A stretch of DNA of 18,019 nt, from the NCBI GenBank assembly GCA_041481485.1, contig JBGPBY010000092.1:1-18019 (forward strand), in the 5' to 3' direction. Origin of the DNA: JBGPBY01 sp041481485 (GTDB lineage: Bacteria > Acidobacteriota > Terriglobia > 20CM-2-55-15). The notes beneath the pieces are model-generated. The model was not told where the DNA came from. It made no database searches and saw nothing but the letters and a program-made list of their open reading frames with translations. This document shows, one piece after another, positions 7,451 to 15,479 of this stretch. The position numbers were made by a program, and so were the translations under genes. The stretch's first letter is position 1, and the number at the start of each line of letters is the position of its first letter.

Positions 7451-7486
7451 GTTGATGGAATTGGGCGCCGCACCAATTCCATCAAC
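7451..7486. terminator. 14-bp perfect hairpin between convergent genes
   Basis: GTTGATGGAATTGG and its exact complement enclose an 8-base loop. It lies in the 344-bp gap between the propeller gene and cbiB, which converge. No T-run follows on either strand, so it is not a classic intrinsic terminator, but its position fits a bidirectional transcription block. The rest of the gap (7342-7685) holds a weak GGCCG/CGGCC stem just after the propeller stop and another hairpin at 7508-7528. An open frame of about 100 codons starting at 7452 has no ribosome site or recognisable domain. Confidence 0.4.
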
Positions 7487-7507
7487 ATTCCGTTTGCAAT
7501 CACCGAG

Positions 7508-7528
7508 CGACTTCGATGCACGAAGTCG
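7508..7528. other. 8-bp perfect hairpin
   Basis: CGACTTCG and CGAAGTCG enclose the loop ATGCA. It is the second perfect inverted repeat in this convergent intergenic region, 21 bp after the larger hairpin. A role in termination is possible but not shown, because no U-tract follows. Confidence 0.35.
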
Positions 7529-7685
7529 ACTTTCACCTAAATTCTACAGGACGGCTGCAAACGTCCGCCTTGGAATCCTTCGTTGTGTCTTTCCCAATGC
7601 CGAGTCCGCGGCCGACATCGAAATGAAGCGCCTCCTGTCTGTCTTCGGCGATCAGATCATTATCGAAATCGAACCGCGCCGATTG

Positions 7686-8678
7686 TCATCGACTGTGTTT
7701 TATCGGGGACATCAACCACAGCAGCACGAAGATACTCAGAACTATGACAACCGCGGATGACAGAACGATAACAACAATTGCACGGTGCACATCGAAGTCT
7801 GTTCCAGCTTCAGTGTCCGTTGAATCGCCGAGCCAGACTTGCGTGACAAGTGTTCCCTTTTTCCAGATCGGACCAATGAGTTTCCGTTGCAGGACTCCCG
7901 CCATGGTGGCTTCGCTCCAACCCGGATTCGGACCCGGAAGAACCGCATGCTGCTGCCAGCCAATGCGCCAGCCCTTCAGTCCTGAAAGTCCGGGAAGAAC
8001 CAAACTCACGGCGCCCAGCAGCAGCCATGTCAGTCTTGCAGGAAGATAGTTCATCACGTCGTCGAGCCGCGCCCCGGCCCAGCCAAAACGGAGATAGCGT
8101 TCTGTTTTGTATCCCACCATGGAATCCATGGTGCTGACGACTTTAAACAGAAGCAAGCCAGGCAGCCCCGCCAGCACATACCAGAAAACCGGGCTCACAA
8201 AGCCGTCGACGAAATTCTCACTCAAACTCTCAATGGCCGCGCGGCGGCACGCGGGAATATCCATGGGATCAGTGTCCCGGCCGACGAACAGACCAATCGC
8301 GCGATGTGCGCCGGTTAAGTCGCCGATCCTCGCTGCCACTTGAACCGTGCGGACATGATCGATCAGATCCCGCAAGGCAAGCATGGTATAGATCACCAAT
8401 ACGTGGGCCATCAGGCCAGCCGGCTGGTACCGTCGCGAGAGTAGCGAAATCATAGCGCTGGGAATGCCGACAAACGTCAAGCCAAGCATGAGCAGTAGAA
8501 GGCAACCACCGACATAACCATCCGTTCCGTTGCGACGCAACACGCGTTCAAACAGGGCAAGGGTCTTGCCGACGATTCGGATGGGATGAAAAGACACCTG
8601 CGGATCACCCAGGACTGCATCGAGAACCACGCCTGCGACCAACAACCACGCGGAAGGCGCTAATCCGCCGAAGCCCAT
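7686..8678 (-). CDS. cbiB: Adenosylcobinamide-phosphate synthase CbiB/CobD
   Basis: A 330-residue polytopic membrane protein. It attaches (R)-1-amino-2-propanol (phosphate) to adenosylcobyric acid, giving adenosylcobinamide (phosphate). The family signature is visible: an N-terminal hydrophobic helix followed by LGDPQVSFHPIRIVG, and the region RAAIESLSENFVDGFVSPVFWY with D-S-M-V-G-Y-K after it. I chose the ATG at 8678 because it gives the standard family N-terminus. The longer frame from 8768 adds 30 residues unlike the family that lie inside cbiZ. The start overlaps the end of cbiZ by 19 bp, so translation is probably coupled. A C-terminal hydrophobic helix follows a short acidic loop. The neighbouring cbiZ makes its substrate, cobyric acid. 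Confidence 0.93.
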   Translation of the reverse strand: MGFGGLAPSAWLLVAGVVLDAVLGDPQVSFHPIRIVGKTLALFERVLRRNGTDGYVGGCLLLLMLGLTFVGIPSAMISLLSRRYQPAGLMAHVLVIYTMLALRDLIDHVRTVQVAARIGDLTGAHRAIGLFVGRDTDPMDIPACRRAAIESLSENFVDGFVSPVFWYVLAGLPGLLLFKVVSTMDSMVGYKTERYLRFGWAGARLDDVMNYLPARLTWLLLGAVSLVLPGLSGLKGWRIGWQQHAVLPGPNPGWSEATMAGVLQRKLIGPIWKKGTLVTQVWLGDSTDTEAGTDFDVHRAIVVIVLSSAVVIVLSIFVLLWLMSPIKHSR

Positions 8679-9811
8679 TTCGCCGTCCACCCCAGTGCTA
8701 TTGCATCGTACAGAGCATCGAGCGGTCGTGCCATATCCACATGGAGTTGCTGGTGGAACGCATGCCATTTCTCAACGTGCGCCGAGAGCGCCGCGGCCAT
8801 CGTTGCGGCCTGAAGCTGCAAGACACTTCGGGCGGAGGATGCAGGCAGAACACCAAAGCGGACACGATCCCATACCCCGGCAAATGCAAAGGCGGCAGAT
8901 GCAAGCTGAGGTTCGTAGATCACAGAGTTCAGGTTTTTTTCGAACAGCTGCATTGAGGCCTCACTCAACCTTCCACGCATCGCCTCTACAAAAACCGCCT
9001 GAGAAAATCCAAAACGCCGCAACGCATGAATCAAGCTGCGCGTTAGAGATGGTTCCAACCCGTTTTGCCATCGCAGTGCCTGCTTGGTGGCATTTCGCAC
9101 AGCAAGTCCCATCAACTCGCCGAGCTTGCTGTGCGTACTCGTGGATGTGTATTCATATTCTCCAGCAACAACCGGGGCGGCAAGACAAAGCTGATCCGTT
9201 CCTGTGCCGGTCGCCAGATCTTCAGAATAGCGGCTCGAAACACCAAGTTCAATTAAGGCTGCCGTCTTTGCTTCCGTGATCGTGATCAGTCCTCGGACTT
9301 GTGCCTCGGGCTTGAGCGGCTGATTTACCACAACGATCGTGTTGATTGTTCCCGCTACATAAGACAACTTGTCCCATCCAGCCGGCGTTTCAATCCAGCG
9401 CGAGGGATCGCCCGCGCATGTCGCGTTACCTTCGACGCCGGCGGTGACAATCGTGTCCACTCGAAGCTTGTCAAATGTTGTTGTTTCATGAGCAGCATAG
9501 ATCATGTTCGCTGCCGTTCCCATGATCGCCGCGGTTTCCCATGCCAATCCGAGTTCATCGCATACGCTGCGATGATAACCGTCCAGACCGAGACTCATGA
9601 TCCGGGATGCCTGTTCGTGATGACCCGTTCCTTCGCAGCTTTGATGGTTGACAAGGTACCGCACCGCTGAATTGATGCCGCCAACACATGATGACGTTGA
9701 CAAGACACGGTGTGGGCTCGTCAGTTCTGCGACGATGAACCGGCCATTGCGATATGCGATGAATGTCGGGCCTTCAACCCAAGGTGACGATCGCCAATTC
9801 GATTCGCGCAT
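8660..9811 (-). CDS. cbiZ: Adenosylcobinamide amidohydrolase CbiZ with C-terminal extension
   Basis: A 383-residue protein. CbiZ cleaves the aminopropanol arm from adenosylcobinamide or pseudo-B12-type corrinoids to give adenosylcobyric acid, so the cell can rebuild its preferred cobamide. Family motifs are TSSCVGG (39-45), GVEGNATCAGDP (125-136), GTINTIVVVN (154-163), TGTGTDQ (201-207) and STHSKLGELMG (225-235). The core covers about 18-250. Known CbiZ proteins are roughly 200-240 residues, so residues about 251-383 are extra. This helical extension has no motif I recognise. The ATG at 9811 is preceded not by a ribosome site but by TATAAT eight bases upstream, suggesting a leaderless mRNA. 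It is divergent from the riboswitch-controlled btu operon and overlaps cbiB downstream. Confidence 0.92.
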   Translation of the reverse strand: MRESNWRSSPWVEGPTFIAYRNGRFIVAELTSPHRVLSTSSCVGGINSAVRYLVNHQSCEGTGHHEQASRIMSLGLDGYHRSVCDELGLAWETAAIMGTAANMIYAAHETTTFDKLRVDTIVTAGVEGNATCAGDPSRWIETPAGWDKLSYVAGTINTIVVVNQPLKPEAQVRGLITITEAKTAALIELGVSSRYSEDLATGTGTDQLCLAAPVVAGEYEYTSTSTHSKLGELMGLAVRNATKQALRWQNGLEPSLTRSLIHALRRFGFSQAVFVEAMRGRLSEASMQLFEKNLNSVIYEPQLASAAFAFAGVWDRVRFGVLPASSARSVLQLQAATMAAALSAHVEKWHAFHQQLHVDMARPLDALYDAIALGWTAKWASAD

Positions 9812-9819
9812 AGCGCGCC

Positions 9820-9825
9820 ATTATA
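9820..9825 (-). promoter_or_regulatory. -10 box of cbiZ-cbiB, leaderless configuration
   Basis: On the minus strand a perfect TATAAT is followed by eight bases and then the cbiZ ATG. Initiation about seven bases after the box would place the 5' end one or two bases before the ATG. A weak -35 (TTCGGA) lies 17 bp upstream. Only about 60 bp separate cbiZ from the aptamer of the divergent operon, so the two promoters must overlap. On the plus strand TTGCAT (9834) and TGTTAG (9855) are weak candidates. Confidence 0.5.
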
Positions 9826-9870
9826 GCGACCACTTGCATCTTTCCGAAATGCCGTGTTAGTCTCCGTTCC

Positions 9871-10030
9871 GTTATCGACCAAGGGAATCCGGTAGGAATC
9901 CGGAACTGCCCCGCAGCGGTAAGCAGGAACGAACGTCGTATTACATGCACTGGTTCACAGAGAGTGGGCTGGGAAGCAACGGCTAGTAGGAAAGACCAGC
10001 AGCCTGCAAGTCCGAAGACCTGTCGATAGC
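9871..10030 (+). ncRNA. Cobalamin riboswitch aptamer
   Basis: The conserved core is present: AAGGGAATCCGGT, then AATCCGGAACTGCCCCGC followed by AGCGGTAA, and the B12 box GCCTGCAAGTCCGAAGACCTG region near 10000-10021. Closing helix P1 pairs GTTATCGAC (9871-9879) with GTCGATAGC (10022-10030), nine base pairs including one wobble. It precedes btuFCDB-cobQ, all cobalamin uptake or synthesis genes, and would switch them off when adenosylcobalamin is plentiful. About 140 nt separate the aptamer from the btuF start. They hold a hairpin at 10057-10075 without a strong U-run, and GCTGG (10073-10077), which could compete with P1 by pairing with CCAGC (10030-10034). Confidence 0.95.
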
Positions 10031-10156
10031 CAGCACTAAAACGCTGTTCTCATTCGAGCCTTCCAAGGAAGGGCTGGATGTTTCGACCGATCGTTTCGGA
10101 ATTCTCTTACCTCACCGAATTCGTATTGAACGACGACATCTGTCTTTCCTGGACTG

Positions 10157-10176
10157 GCTCCAGAAGGAGCATATTG
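10157..10176 (+). promoter_or_regulatory. Hairpin-sequestered ribosome binding site and TTG start of btuF
   Basis: GCTCC-AGAA-GGAGC (10157-10170) is a perfect 5-bp hairpin whose 3' arm is most of the Shine-Dalgarno AGAAGGAG (10162-10169). A TTG start lies at 10174-10176, four bases after it. In the folded state the ribosome site is hidden. This is the expected form of a translation-controlling riboswitch expression platform, though the link to the aptamer is inferred. Confidence 0.55.
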
Positions 10177-11163
10177 CGCCCTCGAAATTTGTCGCCGATT
10201 CTCGTTCTGGCTGGCATCTGCATCCTGGCTTTCGGACTGCACTATGCGCAGGCATTTACCGGCTCATGGGAACTGCGCCATCCAGCATCTGAATACGGAA
10301 CTGCAAGCTTTCGCACCGGACCTTCCCAATACCCCCGAAAGGCGATCGATGCCGATGGCAATTCAGTCACGATAGCTCGGCCTGCAACACGAATTGCATC
10401 GCATTTCTGGTCGCTCGATGAATACGTATACTCCGTCGCACCTCCGGAGAATGTTGTAGCGGTCAGCACCAGTGCGTACGACCGAAGGATCAGCAACGTC
10501 TACGAATGGGCCGAAAAGTACCAGCCCGTTGTTGGGGACAATGTCGAAATTGTCCTAAAGCGCGAGCCCCACCTGGTCCTCGATACCGGGGAAGGCAGCA
10601 TCGATTTCAGCGACATTATGCGTGGCTCCCGGGTTCCGGTGTTCCGTGTTTTTTCGCTGTTCACCACACTTGAGGAAGTCGAACGCACCATCCTCCTGAC
10701 CGGATATCTTACCGGCCACGATGAGGAGGCCCAGCGCTCACACGACGAACTCCATGCTGCAATCGTACGCGCCGCAGCACGTAAACCTGCCGGTGCCTCG
10801 GCACCGAGAATACTGGGATATGGTGGCCGCTATAGCTATGGGGACCTCACTCTTTTTAACGATATTGTCAAATCGATTGGCGGAATAAATATCGGTTCAG
10901 AAAATGGGCTTCACGGTTACGACGCGGTCAGCTCGGAACAAATTGTCCGCTGGAATCCGGAGTGGATCGTAGCGGGCGCATCGCGCGGCGATACTTCAGT
11001 GGTCCTGCGGCGGCTGATGGCCGATCCCGCAATTGGCACCACTACGGCGGCAAAGAAGGGCCAGATCCTGGTTCTGGAAAACAACGTGTTTCTGCCGATG
11101 TCGCCCTATACGGCACTGATGATCGAGGCGTTGAGCAGAGCGCTATATCCGGACACCCAATAA
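10174..11163 (+). CDS. btuF: Cobalamin ABC transporter substrate-binding protein BtuF-like
   Basis: Periplasmic binding protein of the BtuF/FecB type, about 329 residues from the TTG at 10174. That start has a strong Shine-Dalgarno sequence and gives a classic signal peptide: Arg-Pro-Arg, then a hydrophobic run to HYAQAF. The ATG at 10078 in the same frame would add 32 residues of leader-like sequence, has no good ribosome site and lies in the riboswitch expression platform. The mature protein has the two-lobe pattern: an N-terminal lobe with TRIASHFWSLDEYVYSVAPPENVVAVS, a central helix (TTLEEVERTI), and a C-terminal lobe with SIGGINIG and SEQIVRWNPEWIVAG. It delivers corrinoid to BtuCD. Sequence alone cannot separate cobalamin from ferric-siderophore binders; the riboswitch and neighbours decide it. 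Confidence 0.88.
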   Translation: MRPRNLSPILVLAGICILAFGLHYAQAFTGSWELRHPASEYGTASFRTGPSQYPRKAIDADGNSVTIARPATRIASHFWSLDEYVYSVAPPENVVAVSTSAYDRRISNVYEWAEKYQPVVGDNVEIVLKREPHLVLDTGEGSIDFSDIMRGSRVPVFRVFSLFTTLEEVERTILLTGYLTGHDEEAQRSHDELHAAIVRAAARKPAGASAPRILGYGGRYSYGDLTLFNDIVKSIGGINIGSENGLHGYDAVSSEQIVRWNPEWIVAGASRGDTSVVLRRLMADPAIGTTTAAKKGQILVLENNVFLPMSPYTALMIEALSRALYPDTQ

Positions 11164-11179
11164 ACCGAAATCCAACAAA

Positions 11180-12244
11180 ATGCAAACCGAGACAAAGAAG
11201 GCGAAATTTCGTACGCGGCAATTGTTTTTCCTCCCTGCAGTGACGATCCTCGTGTGCATTTTTTCGATTGTGGGGATCACAGTGGGAAGTACTCACGTGG
11301 ATTGGCATGTGGTGCTTCGGATACTGGGCGCAAAACTTCTTCCGTTTTGGGTGAGCTCCAACGGAGTGGAAAATGCGGACCAGGTCATCATTTGGCTTAT
11401 ACGCGTTCCTCGTGTGATTATCGCGGCGTTTGTCGGCGCAGGTCTTGCTGTTGCCGGCGCATTGATGCAGGGATTGTTTCGAAATCCCCTGGCGGAAGCC
11501 AATACCGTCGGCGTCGGTTCAGGCGCGGTTTTAGGTGCAATTGCCGCGTTTTCATTTGGAATGACCACCAGGTCTGCGATCACCCTTCCTGTCGCCGCGT
11601 TTGTGGGGGCTCTGTTCGCGCTGATCACCGTGTATGCCCTCGCCACGCGAGGCGGTGTGACAAGCGTCTCGACACTCTTGCTTAGCGGCATAGCTCTGGC
11701 CGCGTTCCTCAGTGCAGCGTCTTCTCTATTGCTGTCACTGAGCGTCGCCAATTGGGAAGTTGCCCAGGAAATGGTGTTTTGGATGATGGGCGGACTGGAC
11801 CGGAGAACCTGGACACACGTCTGGATATCCGCTCCGTTCATTCTGTTTGCGATTGGGTTCGCGATGTATTACGCCCGCGATCTGGATCTGCTGGTGCAAG
11901 GTGAAGACGCAGCAGCCGCCCATGGGGTCGAAGTGGAATCGTCAAAGCGGGCGCTCATCGTTATCGCAGCCCTCATCACAGGAAGTGCCGTTGCGGTTGC
12001 GGGGGCGGTGGGGTTTGTTGGCCTGGTGGTGCCGCACATGGTACGGATCTTTGTAGGGCCGGCGCACCGTCCATTACTGCCGGCGAGCGCGATTTCCGGA
12101 GCTCTCTTCGTAATCATTTGCGATCTCCTTGCGCGTACTCTTCGACCCCCTACGGAAATCAGGCTGGGTATCATCACCGCCGGATTCGGCGCACCATTTT
12201 TCATGTTTCTCCTCGTGCGTAAGTTTCGGGAGAGGAACGGATGA
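11180..12244 (+). CDS. btuC: Cobalamin ABC transporter permease BtuC-like (FecCD family)
   Basis: A 354-residue inner-membrane protein with about ten hydrophobic segments. FecCD/BtuC motifs are clear: RVPRVIIAAFVGAGLAVAGALMQ with the following NPLAEANTVGVGSGAVLGA, LLLSGIALAAFLSA, WMMGGLD, and near the C-terminus VGLVVPHMVRIFVG and LARTLRPPTEIRLGIITAGFGAPFF. It forms the transmembrane channel for corrinoid. It starts 16 bp after btuF without a clear ribosome site, so coupling is likely. Its stop overlaps the btuD start by four bases (ATGA). Length is normal. Confidence 0.94.
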   Translation: MQTETKKAKFRTRQLFFLPAVTILVCIFSIVGITVGSTHVDWHVVLRILGAKLLPFWVSSNGVENADQVIIWLIRVPRVIIAAFVGAGLAVAGALMQGLFRNPLAEANTVGVGSGAVLGAIAAFSFGMTTRSAITLPVAAFVGALFALITVYALATRGGVTSVSTLLLSGIALAAFLSAASSLLLSLSVANWEVAQEMVFWMMGGLDRRTWTHVWISAPFILFAIGFAMYYARDLDLLVQGEDAAAAHGVEVESSKRALIVIAALITGSAVAVAGAVGFVGLVVPHMVRIFVGPAHRPLLPASAISGALFVIICDLLARTLRPPTEIRLGIITAGFGAPFFMFLLVRKFRERNG

Positions 12245-13038
12245 CACGCACGACTCCGATGATGAGCACACTCTCGGCAAACGGCCTCGGTCTCCGCCTT
12301 TCGAAGCGATGGATTCTGCAGAATGTCTCGCTGGAAATTCAGTCGGGCATGGTTCTCGCTTTGATCGGACCAAACGGTTCCGGCAAATCGTCCGTGATGC
12401 GTTGTCTTGCGGGACTGTGGCATCCGACCGAAGGTGAGGTTTTAATTGACGGCCAAAGACTGGACCTCATGCGCCGATCCATTGCTGCACGCCATATTGC
12501 TTACGTTCCACAGGACGCCCGGCTCGATTTTGAATTTTCCGTTCGAGAGATCGTTTCTATGGGACGTTACGCCCACCGTGGACGGTTTCAGCGAGAGACC
12601 AATGCCGATCGAGAGGCCATCAATGACGCCATTCAGCGTGCCGATGTCGTGCATCTCTCCGAACGTCTGATTACTCAACTTTCCGGCGGCGAGCGGCAAC
12701 GGGTGCTGATCGCGAGAAGTCTGGCAACATGCGCGAATATCCTGCTCCTTGACGAACCCACAGCAAGCCTGGATGTGGATCACGGTCTTGACGTCCTGGA
12801 ACTGTGCCGTTCCCTTGCCGATGAAGGCCGAGCTGTCGTCATTGCTACCCATGACCTGAATGCCGTCTATCGTTTTGCCGATCAGGCGTGCCTGATTGAT
12901 GCCGGCCGATTGATTGCGCAGGGAAGGCCATCGTCTGTCCTCACGACCGAAAACATCGAACGCGTTTTCCATGTTCGTTCCGAGATCTTAGCGGCTACTG
13001 GCGGAAATTCATTTTTGTTGTTCCATCGACTGAATTGA
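12241..13038 (+). CDS. btuD: Cobalamin ABC transporter ATP-binding protein BtuD-like
   Basis: A 265-residue ATPase that powers BtuC. Walker A is GPNGSGKS at 43-50, the Q-loop lies in YVPQD, the ABC signature LSGGE is at 147-151, Walker B ends in D171-E172 of LLLLDEPTASLD, and the switch histidine is His204 in ATHDL. All catalytic residues are present. The ATG at 12241 overlaps the btuC stop and follows GGGAGAGG. A second ATG lies six codons downstream and cannot be excluded. The C-terminal 40 residues resemble those of FecE/BtuD-type ATPases. Confidence 0.94.
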   Translation: MTRTTPMMSTLSANGLGLRLSKRWILQNVSLEIQSGMVLALIGPNGSGKSSVMRCLAGLWHPTEGEVLIDGQRLDLMRRSIAARHIAYVPQDARLDFEFSVREIVSMGRYAHRGRFQRETNADREAINDAIQRADVVHLSERLITQLSGGERQRVLIARSLATCANILLLDEPTASLDVDHGLDVLELCRSLADEGRAVVIATHDLNAVYRFADQACLIDAGRLIAQGRPSSVLTTENIERVFHVRSEILAATGGNSFLLFHRLN

Positions 13039-13056
13039 TTCAGGAGGTCCCAAAGA

Positions 13057-15474
13057 ATGTCTACAAACCTGGTGCAATCCAATATTTCCCGCTTCATCTT
13101 CAGCGTGGTTTGTGCAATTTGCATATTCACAATTCCCGCTCATACCGAAACACTGTCCGGTCAGGTTGTCGATCCGCAGGAAAAGAGTATTACTGGCGCG
13201 CAAATCCGGCTCTTCGATCGCAATAGCGGTGAAATGCGCAGCGCGAAAAGTAACGAGGATGGCAAATACAGCTTCCAGGGATTGCCACCGGGAAGCTATT
13301 GGATTGAGGCAGAGAGTTTGACTGGAACACTTGGCAACTCCCAGCAGGTTTCGATCGCGGGCGACCAGACACTGGATTTGAAACTGGCGATCTCAGGAAC
13401 CAAAACTGATGTGCTTGTGATTGCTTCCAGCACGCCTGCAAATGTCGACGAAATTGCAAAAGCCGTTGACGTCGTGGACTCGCAGGAAATCATGCTGCGT
13501 GATGAAATTTCGATTTCCGATTCCGTCCGATCCCTTCCGGGTCTCCGCGTTCAAACACTGGAAGGGCCCGGCAGTTCGACAACCATCCAGATGCGCGGTC
13601 TCCGCACACAGGACACTGCAATACTGATTGATGGGATGCGGTTTCGCGACGCTGCAAGTATTCCGGGTGATGGATCGGCTTTTTTAGAGGACATGAACGT
13701 CATTGATACGGAACGAATTGAAGTCCTCAGGGGTTCCGGATCGTCGCTTTATGGTTCCCACGCGCTTGGCGGCGTGATCAACATCACTTCGCGTCCGGGT
13801 GGAGGGCCAACACATGGACAATTTCTGGCCGAGGGTGGTGGTCTGGGAATGATACGAAGCGTGGCCAACGTCGGCGGTGGATTTGCCAGGGATCGTTTCA
13901 CCTACAGCGCCGGCGTGTCGCACATCAATGTCACGAAAGGCGTGCGAAACGGCCAGCCATATCGCAATAGCGGCACGCAGGCTTCTGCAAAATACAGCTT
14001 CACCAACAAACTTTCACTGACGGGCAGGCTCTGGTATTCGAACAGCTATCTGACGAGCACGGAGAGCCCGACGGTGACCGCGTCTGTTCTGGCGAATTCG
14101 CCTTCAACAGGCGAAGTGAAAGCGATTGCGTTGCCGATTGACCAGCTTCAGTTGTACGAGAAGAAACAGGCGTTCAGCGCGGGCAACGCGACATTCATAC
14201 CAAACCAGATCGACCCGGATGGACACCGATTGGGAAAATTTTTCACCGGCGGTCTCACGTTGCAGCATCAGATTTCACGCAACACGTCATATCACGTGAC
14301 CTACCAGGGAGTGGACACTAAACGCATCTACACCGATGGACCGGGGGGGCCTGGCTCATTTGAACCGTCCTCTCCCTCCAGAAGTAATTTTGACGGTTAC
14401 ACGAATACTCTTCAGGTCCGGCTGGACCAGCGCGTGGGAAGTTACAACCTGATTTCCGCCGGTTACGAGTACGAGGGTGAGCGGTACGCTAATTTTAACG
14501 GCACGGTCTACGGATCCCCGGCTTCATCTGGATCTGTGACGCTTCGGCAGCGAAGCAACGCCTTGTACTTTCAGGACCAGATCAGTCTCCTTAGCGGAAA
14601 GCTTCAATTTACGGTAGGTGGCAGAACGCAGTTTTTCAATCTTCAGGCGCCATCATTCGTGGGCTATTCGACACCTTATAGTGATGTCGCTGTCGTAAAG
14701 CCGCCTACGGCGTATACCGCAGATGGTGCGCTGTCATACTTCCTTCCGGCCTCTGGAACCAAATTCCGCGGTCACGTAGGAAACAGTTTTCGAGCGCCCT
14801 CGGGATACGAGCGCTTTGCCGGTGATGGAGTATTTTATTACGGGAATCCCACTCTAAGTCCCGAACGGGCGGTTGCTGTTGATGGCGGAATTGACCAGAA
14901 GTTGTTGCACTCAAAACTTACCGTCAGCGGTACAGCGTTCTATACGAATCTGCAGCAGACAGTTGTCTTTGCCAACTCTCTTCCGGCCGGTGATCCGTTC
15001 GGGCGGTTCTTCGGTTATCAAAACGGCGGAGGGGGAATTGCGCGAGGTTTAGAGTTCAGCGGACACCTGTCCCCAACGGCGACGACGAGTGTCGGAGTGT
15101 CCTATACGTATGTGAACTCCGATTCACGTACTCCGACTATTGTCGGGACCAGTTACTACAAGCTTCTCGACAAGTCTCCGCACATGTTCACAGCAACGGC
15201 AACCCAATGGTTTGGACATCGCGTCAGCGTGTCGCTGGACATGTCTGCTTTCAGCAAATACACAATGACGATATTCGGTGCTGGCGCACGGCAGTTCGTG
15301 TTCGATGGCCCGGTCAAGGCCGACGCCGTGTTTCACTACGAAATCCCTCTCGCCGATCGTCATAGCGCGGAGTTCTATGTGAAGGTGGAGAACCTGTTCA
15401 ATCAGCGGCCGTATGAGAATGGGTTTATCGGGCCGAAGGCATGGGCCGTGGCTGGGATTCGCCTCAGGTACTGA
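13057..15474 (+). CDS. btuB: TonB-dependent outer-membrane receptor, BtuB-like
   Basis: An 805-residue receptor with a signal peptide (about 1-32, ending PAHTE) after an AGGAGG ribosome site. Residues about 33-112 form a carboxypeptidase-regulatory-like beta-sandwich (SGQVVDPQ, YSFQGLPPGSY), common in Bacteroidetes and acidobacterial receptors. DVLVIAS at 118-124 resembles the BtuB TonB box DTLVVTA. The plug domain follows (about 130-245; VRSLPGLRVQ, IQMRGLR, ILIDGMRF, ERIEVLRGSGSSLYGSHALGGVINI). The rest is a beta-barrel ending in IRLRY, an aromatic C-terminus as needed for insertion. It would take corrinoids across the outer membrane with TonB energy. BtuB assignment rests on the riboswitch operon and TonB box, because barrel sequence does not show specificity. 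No TonB-ExbBD genes are in the window. Confidence 0.9.
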   Translation: MSTNLVQSNISRFIFSVVCAICIFTIPAHTETLSGQVVDPQEKSITGAQIRLFDRNSGEMRSAKSNEDGKYSFQGLPPGSYWIEAESLTGTLGNSQQVSIAGDQTLDLKLAISGTKTDVLVIASSTPANVDEIAKAVDVVDSQEIMLRDEISISDSVRSLPGLRVQTLEGPGSSTTIQMRGLRTQDTAILIDGMRFRDAASIPGDGSAFLEDMNVIDTERIEVLRGSGSSLYGSHALGGVINITSRPGGGPTHGQFLAEGGGLGMIRSVANVGGGFARDRFTYSAGVSHINVTKGVRNGQPYRNSGTQASAKYSFTNKLSLTGRLWYSNSYLTSTESPTVTASVLANSPSTGEVKAIALPIDQLQLYEKKQAFSAGNATFIPNQIDPDGHRLGKFFTGGLTLQHQISRNTSYHVTYQGVDTKRIYTDGPGGPGSFEPSSPSRSNFDGYTNTLQVRLDQRVGSYNLISAGYEYEGERYANFNGTVYGSPASSGSVTLRQRSNALYFQDQISLLSGKLQFTVGGRTQFFNLQAPSFVGYSTPYSDVAVVKPPTAYTADGALSYFLPASGTKFRGHVGNSFRAPSGYERFAGDGVFYYGNPTLSPERAVAVDGGIDQKLLHSKLTVSGTAFYTNLQQTVVFANSLPAGDPFGRFFGYQNGGGGIARGLEFSGHLSPTATTSVGVSYTYVNSDSRTPTIVGTSYYKLLDKSPHMFTATATQWFGHRVSVSLDMSAFSKYTMTIFGAGARQFVFDGPVKADAVFHYEIPLADRHSAEFYVKVENLFNQRPYENGFIGPKAWAVAGIRLRY

Positions 15475-15479
15475 CGTCC

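Noticed and set aside
7452..7760. Plus-strand open frame of about 100 codons in the convergent gap
   Set aside because: It begins inside the 14-bp hairpin, has no ribosome site or domain, and overlaps the end of cbiB.
8679..8768. Longer N-terminus for CbiB from the ATG at 8768
   Set aside because: The added residues are unlike the family, lie within the cbiZ coding region and precede the normal hydrophobic start.
15441..15479. ATG at 15441 as the cobQ start
   Set aside because: It overlaps btuB, has a purine run too close to the ATG to serve as a ribosome site, and adds residues absent from typical family members. It is kept as an alternative only.
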